64,000 bases of DNA. It comes from Aldehydirespirator sp965221605. Its GTDB lineage: Bacteria > Actinomycetota > Acidimicrobiia > Acidimicrobiales > Aldehydirespiratoraceae. A program made the position numbers and the translations under genes. The notes beneath the pieces were generated by a model that saw only the letters and a list, made by a program, of their open reading frames with translations, ran no database searches and had not been told where the DNA came from. Location: positions 310,001-374,000 of the forward strand of contig CBDCSK010000015.1 in NCBI GenBank assembly GCA_965221605.1, in the 5' to 3' direction. Shown piece after piece: positions 47,275-54,716 of the stretch (position 1 is its first letter; each line of letters starts with the position of its first letter).

Positions 47275-47321
47275 CAACTATGCGCGCACACTGACCGCGA
47301 GGGCCGGTTGACCGCCGACTC

Positions 47322-48464
47322 ATGAGGACCAGCACAGACCGCATCCTGACCACCCATGTAGGCAGCCTGCCTCGATCAGAGGCAGTCACCCGGGGGGTGT
47401 TCGCCATCGAGAACGGCGAGAGCGTCGATCTCGAAGCCCACGCGCAGACGATCGCCGGCGCGGTTGACGACGTCGTGAACCGTCAAGTCGAGGCGGGCGT
47501 AGACATCGTGAGCGACGGGGAGATGAGCAAGCTCAGCTACGCCACCTACATCAAGCATCGGATAACCGGGTTCTCAGGCGACAGTCCCCGACGGACCCCG
47601 GCCGACCTGGAGGACTACCCGACCTTCCTTGAACGCCAGGCGGCCACCGGCGGAACACCCACATACAAGCGGCCCCGATGCACGGGCCCCATCGAGGTCA
47701 AGGACATGGGCCCCTGCCGGGCCGACATCGCCAATCTGACCGCCGCGGTCGAGGCGCACCGGCCTGCTGAGGCGTTCATGAATGCCGCAGCGCCGGGAGT
47801 CATCGCCCTGTTCCAGCCCGACGCCCACTACGGCGATCACCAGGCGTACCTCGAGGCTCTGGCCGAGGCCATGCGCCCGGAGTACGAGGCCATCGTCGAC
47901 GCCGGCTTCGTACTCCAACTCGACTCGCCGGACCTCGGCCTCGGACGCCACATGATGTTCAAGGGCGAGCCTGACTCCGGGTACGAGCGACTCGCGAACC
48001 TCCATGTTGATGTGCTCAACCACGCGGTCCGCAACATCGCCGCCGACCGCATGAGGCTGCATGTCTGCTGGGGCAACTACGAGGGCCCGCACACGCATGA
48101 CGCGCCGATGACCCAGGTGCTGCCCATAGCGCTGCGGGCCAAGCCGCAAGCGCTGCTCTTCGAGTCGGCCAACCCCCGCCACGCCCACGAGTGGACGGTA
48201 TTCGCCGAGACCGCCATCAGCGAGGACAAGGTCCTGGTGCCCGGCGTCATAGACACGACGACCCATTTCGTCGAGCACCCCGAACTGATCGCGCAGCGCA
48301 TCGAGCGTTTCGCGGCGATCGTCGGGCGCGAGCGGGTGCTGGCCGGCACCGACTGCGGGTTCTCGACGTTCGCCGGTTACGCCGGCATCGACCCTGAGAT
48401 CGCCTACGCCAAGCTGGCATCGCTGGCCGAAGGAGCCGCGCTCGCGTCGAGCCGGCTGTGGTGA
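47322..48464 (+). CDS. MetE C-terminal-like (cobalamin-independent methionine synthase II family) methyltransferase
   Basis: The 380-residue TIM barrel starts MRTSTDRILTTHVGSLPRSE. It holds the zinc ligands expected of MetE-C: His and Cys in LHVCWGNYEGPH and a second Cys in GTDCGFSTFAGY. It lacks the N-terminal folate-binding half of MetE. Short homologues transfer methyl groups from other donors or act as lyases. Its place in the operon suggests it removes or uses a methyl group of the substrate; that is inference. Confidence 0.85.
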   Translation: MRTSTDRILTTHVGSLPRSEAVTRGVFAIENGESVDLEAHAQTIAGAVDDVVNRQVEAGVDIVSDGEMSKLSYATYIKHRITGFSGDSPRRTPADLEDYPTFLERQAATGGTPTYKRPRCTGPIEVKDMGPCRADIANLTAAVEAHRPAEAFMNAAAPGVIALFQPDAHYGDHQAYLEALAEAMRPEYEAIVDAGFVLQLDSPDLGLGRHMMFKGEPDSGYERLANLHVDVLNHAVRNIAADRMRLHVCWGNYEGPHTHDAPMTQVLPIALRAKPQALLFESANPRHAHEWTVFAETAISEDKVLVPGVIDTTTHFVEHPELIAQRIERFAAIVGRERVLAGTDCGFSTFAGYAGIDPEIAYAKLASLAEGAALASSRLW

Positions 48465-48483
48465 AGTCGCGACAAGGAGATCC

Positions 48484-49557
48484 ATGTCCAAATCGTTGAA
48501 CCAGAAGAACAAGGCAGCCGTGTGGGACTACTGGCAGCGGCTCGACCATGCCGACGCCGGCACCGTGGCCGACATTGTCAGGGCCGCGGTCCACCCCGAA
48601 GTCGACTGGAACGGGTCCGCTCCGATCGATCGGCTAAAGGGAGCGGACGCGCTCATCACCGGGTTCTGGGAGCCGCTACTGCGCGCATTCCCGGACCTGA
48701 GACGGGAACCGTACGTGTTTCTGGGCGGGATCGACGACGGCGAATCGGACTTCGGCAGCGAGATCGGCGCGGAATGGGTCTCGGGTTGCGGGTACCTGAC
48801 GGGGACGTTCGTCGAGGACTGGCTCGGTATTCCCGCCACGGGCCGCAAGACGAACATCTTCTTCGGTCAGTTCTACGTGATGCGCGAAGGCAGGATCGCC
48901 GAGAGCTACGTCATGTTCGACGTTCTCGCAGTGATACGCCAGGCCGGCTACCAGGTGCTCCCGCCCGCCCCCGGCGCCGAGGGCGGCAAGATCCCGGCCC
49001 CCGCCGCGGGTGACGGCGTGATGCTCACCGAGCAGGACCCCCGTGAGGGGCGCAAGACTGTTCAACTCGTCGACGCCATGGGGCGCGGGCTCGAGCGCTA
49101 CGTCCGCTCCCGGGACGGCGGCGACATGACGCCCATGCAGCAGTGGCGCTACTGGGCCCGCGACATGAAGTGGTACGGCTACTCCGGGATCGGGATGTGT
49201 CGAACCCTGGAGGAGTTCGAGGACTTTCATCAGCGGCCCTGGCTCCACGGCTTCGGTGACCGGGGATTGAGCCACAACCCCGACCATGGCCGGGTCATGG
49301 GGTTCGTCGGCGAGGGCACCTACTCTTGCGGCGGCATCTGGGACGTGGTCTTCTCGCGGCACAACGGGGACTACGCCGGTATCCCGGCCACGAACAGGCT
49401 GCTGACCATCCGGGACTTCGACTGGTGGAGACGCGATGGGGAGTTCCTCACCGAGAATTGGGTGCCGATAGATCTCATCGACCTCTGCCGCCAGATGGGG
49501 GTGGACCTGATGGCACGACTGCAACAGCAGATCGAGGAGCTGAACCGCCTGGGCTAG
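48484..49557 (+). CDS. Two-domain SnoaL/NTF2-like protein (copy 3)
   Basis: The 357-residue product has two NTF2-like domains, with DYWQRLDHADAGTVADIVRA at the start and RDMKWYGYSGIGMCRTLEEF in the second. It is clearly related to copy 2. AAGGAG precedes the ATG. It is the last gene of the LacI operon; about 155 bases without a gene follow before the convergent SCO1664-type gene. Confidence 0.78.
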   Translation: MSKSLNQKNKAAVWDYWQRLDHADAGTVADIVRAAVHPEVDWNGSAPIDRLKGADALITGFWEPLLRAFPDLRREPYVFLGGIDDGESDFGSEIGAEWVSGCGYLTGTFVEDWLGIPATGRKTNIFFGQFYVMREGRIAESYVMFDVLAVIRQAGYQVLPPAPGAEGGKIPAPAAGDGVMLTEQDPREGRKTVQLVDAMGRGLERYVRSRDGGDMTPMQQWRYWARDMKWYGYSGIGMCRTLEEFEDFHQRPWLHGFGDRGLSHNPDHGRVMGFVGEGTYSCGGIWDVVFSRHNGDYAGIPATNRLLTIRDFDWWRRDGEFLTENWVPIDLIDLCRQMGVDLMARLQQQIEELNRLG

Positions 49558-49712
49558 CCACCGGGATCCTGGAGCCGATGAGGGCAATGGCCGGAGGCCG
49601 TGTCCGGTGGCCGGGCGGAGACACCGAGAGGCTGAGTCATGGGACGCGGCCTGTCCACAGGGCTTCACCAGTTGATCGCCTGCCGTCGTCGGGTCGATTG
49701 CTGGGGCTCGAA

Positions 49713-50480
49713 CTAGACCAGGGGCCAGGGCCAGCGATGGCCGTGGCCGTCGGACGGGAACCGGCCCGCGGCCAGCAGGCTCTCGGTCCGGTCCAGGGTC
49801 GCGTCCACTTCTTGCTGGGTGAGCGCGGCGGCCAGAGGCTCGGGCAGGCCGGCCTCCAGCAGGCCTCGCAGGTCGCGGCGCACGTCGTCGGGCAGCCCTT
49901 CGCCGGCGAAGTCCCAGATCACGGTGCGCAGCTTGAACTGGCAATGGAACGACAGGCCGTTGTCGATGGCCCAGATCGTGCCGTCGGTTCCCAGCAGGCA
50001 GTGCCCCGACTTGCGGTCGGTGTTGTTGATGACGATGTCGAGCGCGCAGACCCGCCGCAGCTCCTGGCTGAACCGATCCTCCGACACCAGTGTGAAGTAG
50101 TGCTCCTCGAAGTTCGAGGGCATGAACAGCTGCAGGGAGCCCTCATCGAAGGGCAGGTCGTCGCGCACCACGGTGGGCGGCACCAGGCCCCATCCCAGTG
50201 CCTTGTCCACCAGGAAGGCGCCCTCCTCGCGGCGGGCGAGGCCGGACGGGAAGTCCCAGAGCGGCCGCTCGCCCCGCACTGGCTTGTAGATGGCCTGGGC
50301 GTCCAGCCCGTCTTGGGCCACGTCCACCAGGAAGGTCACGTTGGAGCTGTAGGGCATCCGTCCCCTGAGCTCCACGTCGCCCTCGGCCAGCAACCTCAGG
50401 GCCCGATCGGTCGCGATCGGCGGCCGGTCCTTGATGGGCGACTGGCCTCCGGCGTCGGACGTGCCGGTCCCGGCGGTCAT
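49713..50480 (-). CDS. SCO1664 family protein (PI3/PI4-kinase-like fold)
   Basis: The 255-residue protein has the family landmarks AIYKPVRGERPLWDFP (nucleotide-binding Lys), VCALDIVINNTDRKSGHCLL (catalytic Asp/Asn region) and IWAIDNGLSFH (metal-binding Asp). The family has a phosphoinositide-kinase-like fold. It ends a conserved actinobacterial reverse-strand trio with the DUF3090 protein and the histidine phosphatase. The function is unknown; in many genomes this trio is near mshC. Confidence 0.85.
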   Translation of the reverse strand: MTAGTGTSDAGGQSPIKDRPPIATDRALRLLAEGDVELRGRMPYSSNVTFLVDVAQDGLDAQAIYKPVRGERPLWDFPSGLARREEGAFLVDKALGWGLVPPTVVRDDLPFDEGSLQLFMPSNFEEHYFTLVSEDRFSQELRRVCALDIVINNTDRKSGHCLLGTDGTIWAIDNGLSFHCQFKLRTVIWDFAGEGLPDDVRRDLRGLLEAGLPEPLAAALTQQEVDATLDRTESLLAAGRFPSDGHGHRWPWPLV

Positions 50481-50508
50481 CGTCCAGGCGAACCGAATGG
50501 AGCAGCTG

Positions 50509-50997
50509 TCAGTTGTGGCACGGACACCAGTCCCCGTTCGACGGTTCCAGCGGGCGCAGGCAATAGGGGCACGGGGGACGCCCGGAGGCCACCACCGCCC
50601 GGGCCCGGGTCACCAGCGCGCTGACCTGGGCACGCGAGAGCGTGAAGCGTGCCGAGGCGCCGGCCGCGTCCTCATCCTCGATCAGCTCCTCGGCCACGAG
50701 GATCACCCGGTCGGCGCGCTCGTCGTAGGCGATCCCCAGAGACCCGATGGTCCAGGCTTCCACCACCGGCTCGCGCATGTCGAGGTCGGCGGGGGACTCT
50801 CCCTCGCCGGCCTCGGGCAGCTGGCCCAGGATCCGGTCCAGATACTCGGCCAGCGCGGCGGCCTGCTGCTTCTCCAACTTGAGGGACACGAGCTCGCCTT
50901 CGGCGAGGCACTGCAGGTAGAAGACCCTCTGGCCCTTGGGTCCGAGCGTTCCCACGGTGAGCAGCTCAACTGTCTCGAAGTGGAACGACTCGCTCAT
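50509..50997 (-). CDS. DUF3090 family protein
   Basis: The 162-residue product starts MSESFHFETVELLTVGTLGP, and the start is chosen to match the family. It ends with a probable zinc knuckle of four cysteines in CPYC...CPCHN. It lies 28 bases upstream of the SCO1664-type gene. The function is unknown. Confidence 0.88.
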   Translation of the reverse strand: MSESFHFETVELLTVGTLGPKGQRVFYLQCLAEGELVSLKLEKQQAAALAEYLDRILGQLPEAGEGESPADLDMREPVVEAWTIGSLGIAYDERADRVILVAEELIEDEDAAGASARFTLSRAQVSALVTRARAVVASGRPPCPYCLRPLEPSNGDWCPCHN

Positions 50998-51054
50998 GAG
51001 GGCGTCAGCGTGGCAGAGGCCGAGCGGGTGGGCGAGTGAGTCCGGTCCATCAGG

Positions 51055-51103
51055 GCGAGGCCGTGGCCCGAGCGGCCCGTGAGCGAAGCGAACAAGAGCG
51101 GGA
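51055..51103 (+). repeat. Dispersed 49-bp repeat, copy 2
   Basis: This is the second copy of the repeat at 34112-34160, with one base change (A for T). It lies between the DUF3090 and phosphatase genes, in the opposite orientation to those genes. Both copies are intergenic. Confidence 0.9.
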
Positions 51104-51130
51104 GACACAGCCTGGCGCCGCGAGAACCTC

Positions 51131-51838
51131 TCACTGGCTCACGCTCCCATGGAGGTCGTCGCCGGTGTTGTTCACGCTGAGAAGGACCGGACCGGCCGGG
51201 TGGTACGCGATGGCGGTGACCGAGCAGGGCGAGATGACGATCCGCTGGAACATGTCCAGCGGGGTTCCGGCCGCGGCCGCGGCCACGGCCTTGATCACGT
51301 CGGCGTGGGACACCGCCACCACTGTCTGTCCCGGGTGCCGGGCCGTTATGGCCGACACCGCTTCGAGGGCTCGGGCCTGCATCTCGGCGAACGACTCCCC
51401 GCCCGGGAAGCGGAACCCGCTCGGGTGGCGCTGCACCGTGGTCCACTCCTTGCGGCGGCTCAGCGTCTTGAGCCTGCGTCCCGTCCACCGGCCGAAGTCG
51501 CACTCGATCAGGCCGGGGTTCTTGCGGACCCTCAGACCGCAGGCGCGGGCGATGGGGACGGCGGTCTCGACGGCACGCTCCATCGGCGAGGCGTACACGG
51601 CCTTGACCCGTCCCAGGCCGGCCACCCGCTCGGCCACCCTGCGGGCCTGCTCGACCCCTTCGGGCGCCAGATGCAGCCCGGGTGCCCGGCCCGGAAGCAC
51701 ATCGCCGGTCGTAGGGGTCTGCCCGTGGCGCACCAAAAGCACCAGACAGCCGGCGGGGGCGGCCTTGCCAGCAGCGGCTTTGTCGGCAGCGGGCTTGGCG
51801 GAGCCGCGGGCGGGGCTAGTGGGCATGGTGACCGTCAA
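51131..51838 (-). CDS. MSMEG_4193-type histidine phosphatase/phosphomutase-like protein
   Basis: The 235-residue protein has an Ala-rich leader (about 30 residues) and a phosphoglycerate-mutase-like domain: LVRHGQTPTT (phosphoacceptor His), YASPMERAVETA, LIECDFGRWTG and VVAVSHADVIKA. It is the first gene of the trio with DUF3090 and SCO1664-type genes. The substrate is unknown. Confidence 0.88.
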   Translation of the reverse strand: MTVTMPTSPARGSAKPAADKAAAGKAAPAGCLVLLVRHGQTPTTGDVLPGRAPGLHLAPEGVEQARRVAERVAGLGRVKAVYASPMERAVETAVPIARACGLRVRKNPGLIECDFGRWTGRRLKTLSRRKEWTTVQRHPSGFRFPGGESFAEMQARALEAVSAITARHPGQTVVAVSHADVIKAVAAAAAGTPLDMFQRIVISPCSVTAIAYHPAGPVLLSVNNTGDDLHGSVSQ

Positions 51839-51976
51839 CGTAGCCTGCTCATCCGTGGAGTCCCCCGAGTATCTGGACGCCCCATGGGCAAAGCCGGCCG
51901 TCGTGCCTGCTCCTTGCTGCCCGGCTCCACACGAGAGCTAGGATTCCTCAGGCTACCGAATGGCTGGAAAGGGACG

Positions 51977-54676
51977 ATGAGCGCCGACGATGTGATCGCC
52001 GATGCCTTGAGCCTCGGGTCCGGTGCGCACTTCATGCGCTGTGCGCTGCAAGTGAACCCGTCCCACTACCTCGGCACCTTCCAGGGCGATGAACAGGATG
52101 TCCGCGCCGCGGACTACACCCGTGCGATGGTGGACAAGGCGCAAGAAGTAGGAGTCTCAGTCCTGGCAATCACCGATCACAACAGTGTGAGCGACGTCTC
52201 ACGCTTCCGGGCCGCGGCTGAGGGCACCGGCGTCACCATCCTGCCCGGATTCGAGCTGGAGTCGACCGAGGGAATACACGTCCTGTGCGTTTACTCCCCA
52301 GACATGGAAGACCAGCAGCTGGAGAGATTCCTGGGTGAGTTTGGAGTACGAGACACTCAACCCTCGTCCAGTCAATGCGCTGACGACTTCGTGACGGTCC
52401 TCGGCAGGGTCCGAGAGCAGGGCGGCATAGCGGTGGCAGCACATTCGACCGGCAAGAAGGGTCTGTTCAAGGCGCTGAGCGGCCAGGCCCGGATGAGGGC
52501 ATGGCAGTGCCAGGACCTGCTTGCGGTCCAGATCCCCGGCTCGCTCGCACAACTGCCAGAGGATGTTCGTTCCATTCTGGAGGATCGAAACCCTGACTAC
52601 CGGCGCGCCTTCCCTGCAAGCGACAAGCAGGCTGTGGCCGCACTCAACGCTAAGGACGTGACCAAGCCTGATGACCTGGACCATGCTTCAGCTACATGCT
52701 GGATCAAGATGACGGACGAGGTCACTGTTGAAGGCCTCCGTCAGGCATTTCTCGACCCAGACTCAAGACTCCGCCTCAACAGTGATCCTGCCCCCGAGGA
52801 GCATTCCGAATTGGTGGCCCTCGCATGGGAGGGCGGAGGGTTCCTAGACGGCGCAGCTGTGCACCTCAACGAGAACCTCAATGTCATGATCGGCGGTCGC
52901 GGCACCGGGAAGTCCACCGTGGTGGAGAGCCTCAGATATGTGCTGGGACTTGAGCCGAAGGGCCCAGAAGCACTTAAGACCCACCAAGGAATCGTACGAC
53001 AAGTGATCCGGCCGGGAACGAAGCTGTCACTCCTGGTGCGCTGCTGCCGTCCGGCCGAGCTCAAGTACAGGATCGAGCGCACAGTTCCCAACCCACCGGT
53101 CGTCCGTGACCAGGACGGAAGGGTGCTTGAGCTTCTGCCAACCGACATCCTGCCGAGGATCGAGGTCTACGGCCAGCACGAGATATCGGAGTTGACGAGC
53201 AGCGAGGACAAGCTCACGTCGTTGCTGCACCGCTTCATTGAGACGGATGCATCGCTGAGTCGGCGCAAAGCCGAGGTCCGCCGCGAACTCAAGAAGAACC
53301 GGCAGGCGATCCTCCAAGCCAGCTCCGAACTGGACGACATCGAGGACCGCTTGGCAGATTTGCCAAGACTTGAGCAGACCCTCGAACGCTTCCAGGAAGC
53401 CGGACTCGAGGATCGCCTGCGCGACCCGAGTCTGCTCGTCCGTGAGGAACGCATCCTTACATCTGTTCCCGAACGCGTGCAGGTGTTCCGTGAGGCGTTG
53501 GAGACGCTCCGACGGGAGCTGCCCATCGATGCCACGTTCGTGTCCGAGAATGTCCTTGAGGACTTGCCGGGCGCCGAGATCCTCAGCGGTGCCGGGGGAG
53601 TGCTTGAGCAGTTGAGCATCGACCTTGAGGACGTGTTACGCCGACTCGAGACGGCTATACAGCAAGCGGACGAGGGAATCGAGGGAATCCGCTCCCGGTG
53701 GTTGCAGCGCAAGAGCCAGGTCGATGCCGATTATCAGTCGATCCTGCGCCAATTGCAGCAGTCCGCTGTGGACGGCGAGGAGTTCATCCGCCTACGGCGC
53801 GACATAGAGCACTTACAGCCCTTGTCCAAGCGGCGGACCTTGCTGGGGCGTCTCGTCGAGGAGCACATGAGTCGCCGACGCCAACTCCTGGCGGAATGGG
53901 AGGATGTCAAGTCCGAGGAGTTTAGGAACCTCAGTCGGGCTGCAGGCGAGGTCTCCGCAGACTTGAAGGATCGAGTACGCGTCGAGGTCTACAGCGCGGG
54001 CAATCGCGAGCCGCTCGCAGCTCTTCTCGCATCGGAGATCGGAGGCCGCCCCTCAGAGACGTTCACGATCCTGGAGCGGGTTGAGGATATGTCGCTGCCG
54101 GATTTGGTCGACGCATGCCGGAAGGGTGCCGACACTCTGAAGACCAGGTTCGGGCTTCCGCCCAAGCAGGCCGAGCGCTTAGCCGGGGCGTCTGCGAGCA
54201 CGTTGATGCAGATCGAGGAGTTGGAGTTGCCTTCGACGACGGATCTGAGACTGAACACCGCCGCAGCGGGCCAGACCCCCGATTGGACCGCCCTCGAACA
54301 ACTGTCCAAGGGACAGAAGGCTACGGCCGTGCTCTTGCTGCTGCTGCTGGAGTCGGACGCGCCACTGGTGATCGACCAGCCGGAAGATGACCTCGACAAC
54401 CGGTTCATTACCGACGGCGTTGTGCCTCGGATCCGCGATGAGAAGCGTCGTCGGCAGTTCGTCTTCTCGACCCACAACGCCAACATTCCGGTCTTGGGCG
54501 ACGCGGAGCTGATACTGGGTCTGCATGCCTCAGGTGAAGCTTCCGGTGGAAGGGCATTCATCTCGTCCCAACACATGGGCTCGATCGACTCGACGCCCGT
54601 GAGAGCGCTGGTGGAGGAGGTTCTCGAAGGCGGCAAGACTGCCTTCGAGACTCGGCGCCGCAAATACGGATTCTGA
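51977..54676 (+). CDS. TrlF-like protein: PHP domain plus SMC/AAA-type ATPase
   Basis: The 899-residue protein has an N-terminal PHP phosphoesterase domain (1-~270), an ABC/SMC-type ATPase head split by a long coiled coil, and no other domains. In PHP, TDHN (His68), GFELES (Glu93/95), GIHVLCVY (His101) and AAHSTGKKG (His156) are present, but the usual first HxH is replaced by LQVNPSHY. Walker A GGRGTGKST is at 306-314, the coiled coil runs ~400-690, the signature is LSKGQKATAVLLLL near 776 and Walker B is VIDQPEDDLDN near 798-808. Related proteins occur in defence islands. ATG 51977 follows GAAAGGG. Codon use is less GC-biased than in neighbours. Confidence 0.85.
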   Translation: MSADDVIADALSLGSGAHFMRCALQVNPSHYLGTFQGDEQDVRAADYTRAMVDKAQEVGVSVLAITDHNSVSDVSRFRAAAEGTGVTILPGFELESTEGIHVLCVYSPDMEDQQLERFLGEFGVRDTQPSSSQCADDFVTVLGRVREQGGIAVAAHSTGKKGLFKALSGQARMRAWQCQDLLAVQIPGSLAQLPEDVRSILEDRNPDYRRAFPASDKQAVAALNAKDVTKPDDLDHASATCWIKMTDEVTVEGLRQAFLDPDSRLRLNSDPAPEEHSELVALAWEGGGFLDGAAVHLNENLNVMIGGRGTGKSTVVESLRYVLGLEPKGPEALKTHQGIVRQVIRPGTKLSLLVRCCRPAELKYRIERTVPNPPVVRDQDGRVLELLPTDILPRIEVYGQHEISELTSSEDKLTSLLHRFIETDASLSRRKAEVRRELKKNRQAILQASSELDDIEDRLADLPRLEQTLERFQEAGLEDRLRDPSLLVREERILTSVPERVQVFREALETLRRELPIDATFVSENVLEDLPGAEILSGAGGVLEQLSIDLEDVLRRLETAIQQADEGIEGIRSRWLQRKSQVDADYQSILRQLQQSAVDGEEFIRLRRDIEHLQPLSKRRTLLGRLVEEHMSRRRQLLAEWEDVKSEEFRNLSRAAGEVSADLKDRVRVEVYSAGNREPLAALLASEIGGRPSETFTILERVEDMSLPDLVDACRKGADTLKTRFGLPPKQAERLAGASASTLMQIEELELPSTTDLRLNTAAAGQTPDWTALEQLSKGQKATAVLLLLLLESDAPLVIDQPEDDLDNRFITDGVVPRIRDEKRRRQFVFSTHNANIPVLGDAELILGLHASGEASGGRAFISSQHMGSIDSTPVRALVEEVLEGGKTAFETRRRKYGF

Positions 54677-54716
54677 GGCCGTTCGTGAACCGGCCGTCTA
54701 AGCCCGATTGCAATCA

